A stretch of DNA of 64,000 nucleotides from Lepeophtheirus salmonis (Eukaryota; Arthropoda; Copepoda; Siphonostomatoida; Caligidae): assembly GCF_016086655.4 (NCBI RefSeq), contig NC_052142.2, forward strand, positions 4,282,422-4,346,421. Direction: 5' to 3'. Under the pieces are notes generated by a model. That model saw nothing but the letters and a program-made list of their open reading frames with translations, did not search any database and had not been told where the DNA came from. Shown here piece by piece: positions 22,070 through 34,500 of this stretch. The translations under genes and the position numbers were made by a program. Each line of letters starts with the position of its first letter. The first letter of the stretch is position 1.

Positions 22070-23007
22070 TACTTATAACTTTTGAAATAATGCTTCTACC
22101 CATGAAGGGGGTGATTTTGATAATTTTGTTGTGGGTATGCTACATTTTATCCTTTGTCAACATATTTTATATAGTGTTTTAACAGTCGTGTATTACTCTA
22201 GCCCGTATTTATAACTGTAGGAGCTTGAATACAGTTCTAGGTTTTTGCTGCATTTGTTTAAGAGATGCCATAGAGTAACTGGATATTGCATTTTGTCTTT
22301 CAGAGATTATTAATTGTAGGTGCATTCAATAAAAATCTCACAACTTACGAAATCAATTAACTAATTTTAGGACATAACACCATATTTAAGCATTTCATTT
22401 TGATAGTCAGGACTGTATCTCGCCAAATTCAGAAGTTTATTGGTCAATCTCTAGTTAAGACCTCCACAGGTTCTCAAAATTTGAGATAATTCTGCTCGAT
22501 TTTCAAAATTGAAATAATACATATATTAAAAATTAGATATACTTAACATATTTAAGTATTTTATTTTTATATCGATGCTTCTATAAATAATAATAATTAT
22601 TAATATTAAAGTTTGAATAAATAGCCGTGACAAGTGATGAGAGAATAAGTAAATAAAAGAATATTCCTGTAAAAAAAAGTACAATCATAAAACTGCAATT
22701 AAAACTCAATTTGGATTGTTTGAGTTCAACTTTCAGCCTTTTGGTTTTCGTAATGCTGGATCGTTCCAGCGCTATATGAATATGGTTTTATGGATTTTTT
22801 CTTTTCATTTCTTTACTTAAATGATATTTTGGCCTACATTAATTTAAAAACTCTTTGAAAAAAAACATCTTTCAATATACATTCAAACACTATCAAATAA
22901 ACTCTGCATTGCTTTTGAAAATATCTTTTTTTTTTTAAATATTGATTTCCTTGGAGTTTCTATTTCTTCAAAGGGTATTACTCCGTTAAAGGAGAATGTT
23001 TCAAAGA
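22070..23007 (+). repeat. Second copy of the gypsy-derived segment at 1-937
   Basis: Nearly identical to window positions 1-937, with scattered single-base changes and A/T-run length differences only, in the same orientation. It carries the same RT fragment including the YLND box, and stops abruptly at TCAAAGA (23007), where the first copy continues into RNase H. The near-identity over about 940 bp shows a recent duplication, much younger than the decay of the RT itself. Confidence 0.95.
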
Positions 23008-23009
23008 GA

Positions 23010-24900
23010 AAATATGCAAGAGGTTAGTCCTAAAAATCCGAACAAATCACATCTCAATTTTTTTAAAGATATTGGAACATTGCATCGATATGTAAAAGAT
23101 ATAAGCCTGTAAAAGGGTAAAATCAAAGGATTCCTAATTATCATCTCAGGCATAATAGTCTTAAGGTGGGTTCACTGAAATGCATACTTACAATGTAAAA
23201 GAAGTGCAAACCTCGGAATAGGTTTCCTTAGTGACTAAGGAACGATTAATATAGAAAGTAAAGAGCTTTTCTCGTTTTGGATGATTTTTCAAGTGAATGA
23301 GTATAAAGTTAATTCATCAATTATTCCTTGACACGTACAGACGAATTATTAACCTAAGGAGAGTTCGAAAGAGTATTAATTGGCAATCATACATTTATAC
23401 TTTTTGGGATTTTGTGCTAATTATTATTAAATGAAGCATTACAATATTACTTACGAAAAATTGAATTATGACGTGTAGGCCTGAATAATGGAAATTTTAA
23501 AACATATTTAAATAATTTGTATTCATTTATTATTTTACTGGTCTATTCTAATATTCTCACTTATACGGAGCTCAATCAATATTCAATACTTATATATTTC
23601 ATTTCTCATATTAGGTTATTTACTTACAATTTTGTAGTCAAAATTTCCAATTTTGAATCTTCATAAAATAATTGATCTATATAACATACAATTAGTTCCC
23701 CCAAGTTATGTACAAAACCACTGACCCACCCAATTTGCTATGAGGGTCATTAAATAGGAACATAAGTGGCCTAAAAAGCTATTTCACCTATGCTAATTGA
23801 CCACCATCAAAAGGCCTAAATTACTCATTGGAAGCGGAATTGTACTTCTTGTGAAAATATTACCCAAAATTTATAACAAGATTTTTATAGATATGTCCAG
23901 GGAGCTGGACGTTGAATGGAGGAGGCAGGTTTCCTCCATTGAGTTCTATTATAGACTTATGATTGGTACTGACCTCACCAACGAGAAAATCCCCGGAATG
24001 AGCTACAACTCAACTCATTTTTAGATCAGCTGTTCCTTTATTCAATGGGGCCTCTATTCTGGATATAATTTGAGGCAAGGTTAAGAAGTCTGTCTTCTTT
24101 ATGAGAAATAAATATTTTAACCTTTCATGACCTAAAGGTGCAAATGTCCTTTTACGATGGTCGTTTTTACTACCCTTTGAAAAGAGCGACAAAATATTTT
24201 ATTGTTCTTAGACCCTGGGATCTTAAAAGGACGTTTACCAACAGACGAAGATTAATTTATTTGTGACTCCTATTTGAATTTATTAGGACTTTGAGAAAAT
24301 TGGAGAAACATAATTTTATTTTCCTTATTTATATTTGAGATGGCACGAAATTTACCGCTCAATTTCAATCTCTGCCAATTGTATCCAATTTTATAAGCCA
24401 TACAAATATTGAGAGAGTTTTTTAACAATTTACTGCATGCCTTTCTGGATTATAGGGGTGTCACAATTCTGCAAAGATTCGTCGACATCAACATCAAGGG
24501 TATGAAAAATAGAAAATTGAATTTAATCAAAGTTTTCTATACTCTTCAGATTATCTCAAAGGAAGGAGCAGTCTCTACATAAGTCTAAAGCCATTAATTT
24601 TGCTTTACTAAACTCTATGGCATTAATAGCAGGAAAGCTTAAATCCTATGTGCCAATATACCCTAACGAACTAAGAGCAATTTTTATATCATCTGCTACT
24701 AGATATTACCCACCCTTTCCTTGAAAATCTCCAATACTGATGAAACTTTCTGGAATCGGGCAGTAAAAGATGTGAAATCATATCCATTGTTATCATTCCA
24801 ACATAAGTTACTACTAAATTAAATCTTCAGAAGTATTAGAATTTCTAATCCGGACTATTGATTGCTAATATTTATTTTGGTTTCAATTATTTTTATAAAG
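23010..24900. other. Possible decayed transposase, otherwise unassigned
   Basis: Short open frames on + (23797-24024) and - (24010-24192) have no firm motif. At about 24380-24420 (+) the reading SLPIVSNFISHTNIERVF faintly resembles the C-terminal dimerisation motif of hAT transposases (xxERVFS). Not enough to call an element. Confidence 0.25.
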
Positions 24901-24904
24901 TAAC

Positions 24905-27035
24905 TTTTATAGATATATTTTATTAATTATGCTTTTATATTATTATTGATGCGCATCATTTAAAAAAAAAAAATTAAAATCAATAACACTTAACTTCCCG
25001 TATTAGAATACACTGCTTCTTGCATGAAGTAGAAATGAAATTTGTTTTTATTTTACATTTAGACTTTTTGTAAGTTCTTACATGAAGCAATAACTGAAAA
25101 CTATAATGTTTATTTATTTATGTAATTCCTTTGTACATATAAAAGAACGGTGAACAAAAACAACAACAACAAAGAAATAGGTAAAGAATTATCCCGATTT
25201 TTATTCTCAATTCTACTCTGAGTCTAAAAAGGAGTTACAATTATAACTCTGCAATAAAGCTTCAGGGTTACCCTCTGTCTTTTATGAGCTCTCGGAAATG
25301 TTTAATCTGGCTTAGTATATATCAATGGTATGTTGTAGAAAATTTACTCTTCAGAAATTAAATAATAATAACAACTTCTTAGGCGACAAAAATTCATTCT
25401 TCATTTTTCATTATTTGTGAACATCATTAAGTCTTCAAGAGTCCTTATATCTTCTCGAAATCATGAGGCATATAAGTATCTACTTATCGTCATATAATCT
25501 TCCAGATGACAAATTTTGCTCCATGAACAGCAAATTTATTCCCTTATAATGGTGAAATATATTCCACTCTTTGAGATAGGACTTTTTTACTCTGATAAAA
25601 GTAAAAACACCAAACTGATCCATCATTGAGTGAAATAAGCATATCTCACTCTAGGTATTATAGGAAACGAGTTTTTCTAATTTACATCATACGAGGGATT
25701 CACCAAAGAATATACAAGTTATTATAACATATATCTAAAATATCCTTATAAATTACAACACTGAAGTTTTTGAGGTACAGATATCACTATGAGTATAAGC
25801 GTACAGATATAGGGTTTTATCGTTTAGGAGTTAAATTTTTTTAACAAAAAAAGACACTGACATAATCCTAGAAGAAGATCAACCATGATTTCGATTCAAA
25901 GTAGCTAGCTTCAACTGTTCTGCTATATAAAAAATTTTGTCATCTTGCATTTCTTGCACCAAACTATGTTATTAAACGGGGAAACACGAATTTTCTGCAA
26001 ATGAATTCAAGACAAAGAAGATCTATGAGAACAGAATCTAAAACGGATTTCAGTTTTTCTCTCTGTCTTATGAATTTTGAATTATAGTAATTTGGGCTAA
26101 TTATGGTTCTGAGTCTTTTTTTACCCTTACAACAATCAGAAAAATAAAATTAGGAATAAAGAAACTTATGTAAAAGGGTTTTTTTATGATTATAAGATTG
26201 ATTTTATAGATTATGTAGCTTGTTCTGAACTCAACACATTTCTATTTTTAAGCTGAAAAAGGATAAAAACGACAATCTTCTTTAGATCCTTATAACTTAT
26301 TCATAATGAATAGTGATGATAAATATCAAAGCTACATTTTAGGAATATATTTAATTTTAAATTAAAAAAAAGAAAGATCCAATTGAAAAAATATGTATCT
26401 CTAAGAATTTTTGTTCGTTTTTGTATATTTTAAGAGATCCTATATTTTATGGGGGTGTATGAACAAATAGGCAACATTATCATAATATTGTTTACAATTT
26501 CAATACCAATTTTATGCAGTCATATTCCGTAATAAATAACATAATACGACTTTTTCATGTCTTAATGATTCAAGAATGCCTTTTTTATCACTAGTTAATA
26601 GATGTAACATTTTTTTTTTTTGTAAATCCTATTTAGTATCTATATTTTGAGTTAATAGCTATTTAAATACAAAAATATATCAAATAAACTAATAGCAACA
26701 CAAAATATAATTTTGAAAAGAGTACTGATATTTTTACAATAGAATATAAATCTTCCAAAATTTCAAAGTCTATATCTCTTATATATATAAAACGTCACCT
26801 TGATTTTCTAGAGAAAGTTCATATATTATTACCGGAATTTCATCATAATAAGAGATAAGTCTCGTTGATGAACCCAAATTTGGATACACAAGATGACATA
26901 TTTTTATTAGTAAAACCAAATACTTTTAATCCACTGAAATGACAATCAGTCATCATGATGAAAAAGTTCTATGTGGAAATAATGGTAAAAGATATTTGAG
27001 TAAATGGAAAGAGTAACTTTAAATATTAGTTATGT
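24905..27035. other. AT-rich region without recognised genes
   Basis: About 2 kb of AT-rich sequence. A segment at 26245-26345 (AAAAACGACAATCTTCTTTA then TTATAACTTATTCAT) is similar to 45893-45990. A segment at 26575-26660 is similar, in reverse, to 38805-38885 (CTAAATAGGATTTAC followed by a TTACACCTATCAATTTGTGA-like stretch). Both look like ends of old dispersed repeats. Confidence 0.45.
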
Positions 27036-27039
27036 TCTT

Positions 27040-27275
27040 CATTTGCTTAGATTGATCTTCATTCATTAAAGACAGAAAGACATCAATGTTCTTTAAGAAT
27101 TAGGACAAAAGAAGAGATTGGAGATAATTATCCTCAACAAGAGTTGTACTATTTCTAATATACACGGGGATGATGATGTGATGGAAATTTATCCTAAAAA
27201 GGGAACCAAACAAAGCTAAGCTTCATTCAATAGTAGAGTATTCTTTCCTAAGGTAAGAATCTATTTATCTATGAA
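27040..27275 (+). repeat. Dispersed repeat, copy 1 of 2
   Basis: Aligns with 39095-39345 in the same orientation, by eye roughly 70-75% identical with indels. Shared words include GGATGATGATG, GAACCAAA, AAGCTTA and TAAGGTAGGAATCTATT-like ends. Non-coding in both. Nature unknown. Confidence 0.6.
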
Positions 27276-27378
27276 AGCTTGTGAACGGAACGTAAAATTG
27301 AACGATGTTCCATGAAAAATACGTTCAATGAACGGAACGGATTTTTTTTATGAACTTTGAACGCTAAAAATCAGACTT

Positions 27379-27905
27379 TTATGGTAGATAATGTAAATAA
27401 AAACACTTGGAGTTTTGTGGCAGTGTCATTGGGGGCGTGATGCTGTTTGGCACTTCTTGAAGGCTTCTATCAAACATGAAAGTTTCTAGTACTCTACCTT
27501 CACTAAAAAAAATGAACTTAACCAGTTTAACAATCTGAATCATGAGGTAGAGGCTTATCATTTGGTCGTGAATGTAAGCAAATAATAAATTCTGCTTTGG
27601 TGTATTGTGAGGACCCCAGTATATTCCTACTGTAATACAATCATTTCCTCTGGATAGTTGGACTTCACCCAAAGCAAGACAGCCTCCTTGAGGACGTCCT
27701 GGTACTCCTTAGCCCCAATTTTTAAATCTTTCAGGAACCAATACAGGGCATCCTCTTCCTGTCTGATGCCACGATTCCCAACATCATCTCATAGGCTGTG
27801 AACTTAGTCTGGTTGATCGTCAGAACCTCATCGACCACGTAGGGGAAATAGGGGTTGTTCTTGGAGTTTCTCAACTTGTCCACAGTGCATTTTTTCTTGT
27901 CTTGT
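27379..27905 (-). pseudogene. Mariner/Tc1 transposase fragment
   Basis: The minus strand reads KKKCTVDKLRNSKNNPYFPY, VVDEVLTINQTKFTAYEMML then GIVASDRKRMP. After a frameshift it gives LKIGAKEYQDVLKEAV-like residues, then VKSNYP running into GNDCITVGIYWGPHNTPKQN. This is the central DDE region of mariner-type transposases (CTVD, then VMVLGVVASDGKKMPPIF, then YxxVLKExVLPWV). The catalytic QDGAPAH segment has decayed. No ends found. Same strand and general family as the relic at 9695-10321, but a different part of the protein. Confidence 0.8.
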
Positions 27906-27909
27906 TTCT

Positions 27910-30035
27910 GTGCTGGGCAAAAATCAAATCGGGTATAATTTGCCTTTTGGTTCTAATGAATGAGCCCATTTTGTCAGTTATAGCTCATTTGATTGCTAAT
28001 ATTCCCCAAATTATTCTGTCAAAAGATACATGGCTTTTATATACGCAAACCTTTATCTCAAGGATAATGAGTTCCTTATCTCTCAGGTCATATATATCTC
28101 AATCTTCCTTCCAGTAAAGTTTCTTTACTATTGTTTATTCTCCCGAATATTCTCAAGCATTTTTTAAAATATATACTCGGTGCTCCATTTAGTGTATGAA
28201 CTGTACGTTTATTATAATATGCATACTCTCAAATACATTAATATATATATATATAAAGTCTACAGATATTGGAACATTTCCCCTATGAGATTGGTATACA
28301 ACATTAGTAAGAATTAATCATTTTGCATCTTAATAATATATAATCTTCATATCCAAATATAATTACTCAATTTAAATGTAATTAAAGAAAAAAATTATGA
28401 TCCAGTAGATCTAATATTCAGAGCTGTTCTTCAGTCCACCTTTAAGAGTCCAAGGCAATTCCGAATCTTTATGCTCTGGTTCCTTCTGAATCCAAGTCTA
28501 AGTCCTCATGGTCTGTGATCCGGAAAATTTGCAGTAATATCCAGATTAATGTAAGTATTCACTTCACGAGTTACGACGGTATCTAAACATAATATTCCAA
28601 AGACTAATGTCATTATTCGCATGTACTAATAATTACTTAATTATATTTTGAATCTCATTGATGTTGTCGTCATTGGTAGAAAATGAATTAATGTATCTTA
28701 ACCTAAATCATTGAAGCAAAAGTAACTTTTTCAATGAAGGGAGAAGAAGATAATGAGCAGACAGTTATGTGTAAGTTGCTTTAATTGTTGGAAAAAGTAA
28801 TTTTGGACGTCTACAAATGATCCATTATACAAACACTAGATCATAACTTTTTAATTTGAATATTACCATATAATCATTGGATAATATTGCAATTCATTAA
28901 TGATTGCCTTTATGTAGAGTGGGTAATCTTACATCGAATTTTTCGTAGAAAATTCCTAATAATTCAAGAGGAGCATTTAGTCCTGCTTATTTTAATTGAA
29001 GTAAATAAGAATGAATTATTATTTAGATTTTAATCTGGGTTTAGATCAGGAAAGGGATACTTTAAATTATAAGAATACTAACAATAAAAAGATTTAAATA
29101 TTATAGATTTAAAATTGGTTCAGAACTAATTCATTTTCATAAAATGCGTCATGTAAGATTAAAATCCAAACACATCTTTTCATTCCATCGTTAGGTCTTG
29201 AAATGTAATTGCATCGTTTACATTTGACTCCTATTAGGAAAATGTACTAATTTTTATTTACTTTTTTGTACTAGAATGCTGTTTTGTTTGTTAATAAAAT
29301 GATTTATATTTATTAGTTTGTACAATACATATATAAAATCGTTTAAAATAAAACTCTCGTTATGATCTGAAAAAAAAAAAAATCAAAAATGCTAGATGAC
29401 TTAGTCTAAGGTGTGGAGTTGGATTTGAATATTTTTGTAACTCCATCTAGTCAGAGTCATTAAATTATCAATAAAAGGATGCACAAAGCTTAAAATTATT
29501 GATGTACGAACCTTAATGCATAAGAAGGGTACTTCTGTTAAAATTGTAATAATCCTTGCTTTCATTTTCATTGCTATACAATTGCAAAGTAATACGCATG
29601 TAGGTGTAGTTATTATCTTTTCATTCATTAACTGTTATTAAAGTTTCTTTATTTTCCTCATCATCTTCAGATGATTTTATTGAGCATTTTCATTTTCTTA
29701 TTGCATAACTGACGTTTACGTCTGATTGTATTAAGATTTTTTTGAAATCTGCAATCAAAACATGGTTTTTCTTTACTTTTATATTTTCAGTAGTAATGGA
29801 TTAAGCTATTTGGGAATCCTCTTTCACTGTCTAGCCAATTATTTAAATATTATAGTAAAATTATAACTGTAAAGTACTTCAATTTAAAGTAGTAAATTAT
29901 TTACTTCAGAGCTCACAAATGAAATATTTGCTATGTATTGTTATTAACTATAAGTACAGGAATCAACCTAAAGTGGAGAACTTTACAAATACATGATTAA
30001 TGATAACTTAACAATTTGGTTAGTCCATCTTTACA
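27910..30035. other. No recognised gene
   Basis: Mostly AT-rich spacer. At about 28475-28525 the minus strand carries CATGAGGACTTAGACTTGGA, a motif repeated in diverged form near 41180-41215. The open frames at 27902-28117 (+) and 29401-29628 (-) show nothing I recognise. Confidence 0.4.
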
Positions 30036-30074
30036 AGTGGAGTAAGAGATATGGTATACCTTATAAAAACGAGA

Positions 30075-30250
30075 AGGGGTAGTCTAAAGCTAATGTATGA
30101 CTGCAATCAAATCTATAGAGTAGCTTATAAAACATCTCACAAGACTTATTGGAAATGCGAGTGAGATGGTTGTAGAGGTCGAGTTCACATTATTATGGAA
30201 AATGAAACTACCATTATAGTAAAGAGGCATCGCAAATTTATCGAATATAT
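30075..30250 (+). pseudogene. FLYWCH-type zinc finger remnant
   Basis: One frame gives KTRRGSLKLMYDCNQIYRVA, then KTSHKTYWKCE, a stop, then DGCRGRVHIIMENETTIIVK and RHRKF. This matches the FLYWCH finger layout (G-x-L-x-hydrophobic, Y/W, W-x-C, then C-x-G/A-R, then a terminal H). Such fingers occur in host chromatin proteins and, often, at the N-terminus of Mutator-like transposases. The in-frame TGA and the absence of flanking coding sequence mark this as a relic. Confidence 0.55.
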
Positions 30251-30539
30251 ATATGGATTATGAATATTGTTTATTTTATTATTTGTGTTCAACGCAACAA
30301 TATTATGCCCAATCTAGGTAATAGCAATAAAAGAATCAAGAACATGTAAAATTAAAGTCATCTCTGTAGCAACAGCAATTCAATTACAACATTGTTGTAA
30401 TAGCAAAACGTCATGCTCTTTCATATTCTGTAACACCGATTTCTTCCTTGGTTAGTGTTGTTACGAGGAATCTTTAAAAGAAAATTACTCAACAACACTT
30501 GCAGATTGAAGAAATAAATTATAAAACATCTACATCATT

Positions 30540-31015
30540 AAAGAATTGCTATTTCTGTGGATGCACTTGACATTCTCGTGAAAACATTCCAGTTAGAAAT
30601 GCATTATGAAAAAACTGTAATAAAATAAGCCATTATGTGAGGCCTTCCAAGTTGTCAACAAATCGAAAAGCTCTTCAAATTTTATATTTTACAAATACTC
30701 GTATTCTGTTTCTGTCATCTCCTTCCTTTGAGGAAGAAAGTCTTAAAAATCAATTGTATCAGGTGGTCAATGCACTAGTTGTCACAGGAAGTACTGATAA
30801 CTTCATATCTTTGGAACTTACTAGGAGATATAATTGCAGAGTAATTCCTTCTAAATTGAAAATATCAGTTGCATCTTCTTCCTTCTAAAAAGTGGTTATG
30901 GGAGCTTGTGCATTGACGATGGTTGTGGGAGAGCAAGATTATAATAGAGTTGATTTCTGGGTATTGCTAAAATTCTGTTGTGAATGTATTCTTGGACATC
31001 TGAGAGTATTCTAAG
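30540..31015 (+). pseudogene. Gypsy zinc knuckle plus aspartic protease, catalytic Asp lost
   Basis: At 30546-30640 the frame gives NCYFCGCT, a stop, HSRENIPVRNAL, a stop, then KNCNKISHYVRPS: two degenerate CCHC knuckles whose expected cysteines are now stops or other residues. Next comes a retropepsin domain: VVNALVVTGSTDNFISLELT (about 30757-30818), then, past one stop, VVMGACALTMVVGEQDYNRV and ECILGHL (about 30895-31003). The active site should read DTGS, but the Asp codon is GTC (Val). Domain order (knuckle then protease) is that of a Ty3/gypsy gag-pol junction. Confidence 0.75.
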
Positions 31016-31745
31016 ACTAAAATTTAATTCGTAGAGCGAAGAAAATTGGGAAGATAAGATCACTTACAAATATCAGTCGCTTTTCAATGGGAAAAGAAAC
31101 ATGAACACTTAAATACGATCAAAAAATAAATTGCAAATTCAATCCTTGCTTCGGTAGATCCATAAGAGTGACTTTAAATGTAAAAAAAGATCCTCTCAGG
31201 GCTGCTTACAGCAAAATTAAGAAAGTATCATGACAGTTGAGTTGCTTTTCTACAAAACATTCTTCAAATTGTTAGGGTTACCACATTATTATTTTTTTAG
31301 CATAGTATTGTATAGCATTTTGAACATCTTAGATTATTATACACTGAATAGGGTGGAGCAAAGGATTTTAAAATATTTGAAAAATGTGATCAGCATTCAG
31401 CTAAATCAAGGACCAATAAACGGCTAGCTTTTTGAACTAAAGAATTATAGAGTGTATTAATGGTATTAGAACAAGGTTAGGCAACAACAAAATTGGTGGG
31501 CCATCACAGCAGATTTGTTAACTAAATATCTCTCTTTCTATTTCTGGTGACGTCATTGGGACGAAAAAATGGTGGGAGAAAAAAAGGAAAAGTTTCTGAG
31601 GAAATAATGGTAAGATTCGTTTAAACTAATACCTATCAAGAGTAAATATACATTAATAAGAATAAATAAATACGACGGTGGATCGAATGGAAGAAATGCT
31701 AAGCATACAATTCTTCTGTTATTCATGGATTGACGAAAAAGCATT
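31016..31745. other. No recognised gene
   Basis: Gap between the gypsy protease remnant and the hAT element. Short open frames only. A 65-codon + frame at 31230-31427 has nothing recognisable. Confidence 0.35.
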
Positions 31746-31753
31746 AGTATAAT
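31746..31753 (+). repeat. Target-site duplication AGTATAAT (left)
   Basis: Identical 8-mer at 33694-33701 on the other side of the element. Eight bases is the hAT target length. Confidence 0.75.
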
Positions 31754-33693
31754 TAAGGGTGATAATTTTGGTAAGAATAGAAAAGCGTGCGAGGAGAAGA
31801 GAAGAAATACTTATGGCATCATTGATTAAATAATATACATCTTCTTCTATCAATCATGAACGTTATCATTCCCGCCTTTATTATTCAATATTAATATAAT
31901 AATATTAGATGGGGATAGTCGATAGAGAACTGAATAAAATGCAAAAAATAACGTCGCCTTCTGTCTGGATTTCTGAAAATGGAGGCCTAGGAATTTGGAA
32001 AATACTTACCGGATGAGAAACAGATGGTTTGTCGGATTTGTCGATATAAATGTGCGTTTAGTCCCCTGTCTAGAATTACACGCCACTCATTATCCTCATC
32101 TCATAATAAGGGTATCGATATTCATCTATAAAAATCAATTTAACGATGAATACATCAAGTCAGACTTTAACTCTGATCTCACAACGATGCTTATTGCATG
32201 TAATATAACCTTATCCATTGCTAATCATCTACGTTCAAAAAATTTATGGAGAAATACAAGGGTAAACATATCCCTTCCCGAGGAACCATCATTAAATTAA
32301 TGGAGGATGTTGTTACTGATGTCATTTATAGAAATACATATAAAAATGTTTTTGAGTCCTCCACACCAAATGACAATGAAGTTATCAGTAAAAGTATTTA
32401 CGAATATCGAAATGGAACTCTGAATTTTGTACTATCTCGTAGTAAGTATTCAATTTTTTTTTTAAATCTAACCATAAAATATGATTCTATTTTAGCTAAA
32501 CATATCAAGAATTACGATACACAACTCAGTAAAGGAAAAAACAACTGCTTAAATGGTCACAACAACGGGGGGTAGTAGCTTTGGATGGTTTGCAACTAGT
32601 TTGTCTGAGACTACTTACTTTGCTTTAAGACTTGGGTATCATAATTAGGTTTTCCAATATTACATAGTCAATAAATATTACTTTTTTATCACTTAAGGCT
32701 TAGCTATGGCTGATGGGCTCCAAGAAGTGATGTTCAGAAAACTCATAAAAGGCAAAAACAACTGTTTAAATGGTCACAACAACGAAGGTAGTTACATTGG
32801 GTGTTGCATTATAATTAACAATTGTCCTTCATGATAATAGTATGTTGTTATATAAGCATACCTAAATAACGTGGAAAAATCTTTTTTTGATGCTCTCAAT
32901 AGGGAGTAATATCGCCGGACATTACTACATAATTAGCTTTTGCTCTAAATCTTTACGATTAGTTTATTTCTAACATTTTTTTATTAATATATTTATTGTC
33001 TAATTTTATGATTTTGACATTTACTTTATTATTAATAATTAGTTAGATTTCATCGGTAGAGATATATCTATCCTGTGCACAATTGTATATAGCAACTTCC
33101 ACATGAAGAAGAGGGGTGATTATCTTTTTGATTAAACTCCACGTCTCCCTTGTGTATTGCAACCTAAAGTTATGACATATTTAACTGAATTCCGATGTTT
33201 GAACAAGAAAAAATTATCTGGATCAATCTATTATTTCAATATTCTGTATTTATAATTTGTTATTATTAATAGTTATATGATTTTAATTGTTTAATTTTGT
33301 ATATTTAACATAAATGTATGATGGTATATTTTTTAGTATGTAAATATATGAATAAAAGCCTTCTTTTTTAAACTTTGAGCTTCAAATATATTTCAAATAG
33401 TCTACTTTGTCGTTTCATTAGCTATTATTCTGAGAATAAGGTTCATAATGAATTACAATTTCATGGAGTGTGACGTTTTCAAATCTACTGTAACGGATAA
33501 AAACCGTCGAAGTCAATTATACGTAGTATATCTTCATTAAACATTTTGCTGATAAATACATTCGTTATACCCTCAAAAATCATAATAAAGCAGGCAGATG
33601 ATAATCACATCAGTATTTTAAACAATGATACCATATGTCTTTTTTTTCCCCTCCTCCTTGCACGCGTTTTTTTCTACAATATTAACAAGTATA
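31754..33693 (+). mobile_element. hAT element with BED finger, 1.94 kb, C-terminally deleted
   Basis: Bounded by a perfect 8-bp duplication AGTATAAT. The left end TAAGGGTGATAATTTTGGTA and the reverse complement of the right end (TATACTTGTTAATATTGTAG) begin long imperfect terminal inverted repeats that run about 90 bp inward, sharing AGAAAA, GCGTGC, AGGAG and ATGGxATCATTG words. The interior codes for the N-terminal part of a transposase only, and the remaining kilobase is non-coding. A second copy lies at 59776-61691. The catalytic half is absent, so it could only have moved using a transposase supplied elsewhere. Confidence 0.85.
31979..32455 (+). pseudogene. hAT transposase N-terminus (BED zinc finger, CGGBP1-like)
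   Basis: After MEA and an in-frame TAG, the frame reads KYLPDEKQMVCRICRYKCAF and SPLSRITRHSLSSSH, a BED-type finger with intact C-x2-C and H-x5-H. A helical segment follows in another frame: DEYIKSDFNSDLTTMLIACN then ITLSIANH. The next piece, EKYKGKHIPSRGTIIKLMED then VVTDVIYRNTY (32246 onward), needs a second frame change. Order and wording resemble CGGBP1 and related hAT transposases (finger, ...F...ANIPL..A.HP, IP-x(3)-L). The protein fades into an unrelated stretch near 32455, before the DETTD catalytic motif. Confidence 0.75.
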
Positions 33694-33701
33694 AGTATAA
33701 T
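33694..33701 (+). repeat. Target-site duplication AGTATAAT (right)
   Basis: Matches 31746-31753 exactly. Confidence 0.75.
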
Positions 33702-33965
33702 ATTGGGCAAGAACAGTGGTTTCCACTTCGTTATGATCCAGGATGTGGCAGAAGAAGAGGAATAATTTGGCTGTGGTGCGACAAACCACTATGAGGATTC
33801 GGGAGGTAGTCAAAGGCAGAGTCGTTGAAGAGTGTAAGGAAAACTTTAAAGCAGAGTAGAGTAAGGAGTAGGAGAAATCTGAAACTGCAACAAACACTGG
33901 TGTTCGTCTCTTCATAAACCTTCTTTCTTGTCCAAAGAGAAAGAAACTTGCTGCATGATGTAGTT

Positions 33966-34500
33966 CAGGGATGGGAAACAGGCGGCCCAGGGGCGCACAT
34001 GGCCCTCGACCTCACCCAGTGAGGACTACACTTGAAGTAAATAAAATCCAAAGAGAGAAACATAGATGATACTTTGTTTCATTTTATACTCATTGGGAAT
34101 TCAATCCAATCATTGTCATCCAATCCATTTTGAGCCAGCAGGCCAAACCAAAGGTTTCTCATTAGGTTTAATTAATGTTGCCATTATTGAATATGAGCTA
34201 TTTAGACTAAGTTTTTTGAACAACTTTTTTACATGAAGGGTTTAAAACCTTTTTGCACTTTTTTAAAACAATGTTTTTGTCTTTGTATCTTATTAAGGAC
34301 ATGTAAAAATGCATTTACATACAGAAAACAGTTGTAAGCTCGTTCAATAAATATACAGATATCAATACATATATATTATGTGTTCTTGATAATCATTTGT
34401 AACGTCTATCATATAAAGTAATTTGAAGTGCGCGGTCATGTGGCCCTGCAATGATAGTGCTAAAAATTGCCTTCTTCTTTATGGATGTTGTTCATCCCTG
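33966..34500. mobile_element. hAT MITE with CAGGGATG termini
   Basis: Begins CAGGGATGGGAAACAGGCGG and ends GTTGTTCATCCCTG; the outer CAGGGATG is perfectly inverted. Flanks are ATGTAGTT (33958-33965) and AGGTAGTT (34501-34508), a 7/8 match of an 8-bp target duplication. Subterminal GGCCC/GGGCC words are G+C-rich against an AT-rich interior, a common hAT non-autonomous pattern. 535 bp with no coding capacity. Confidence 0.85.
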
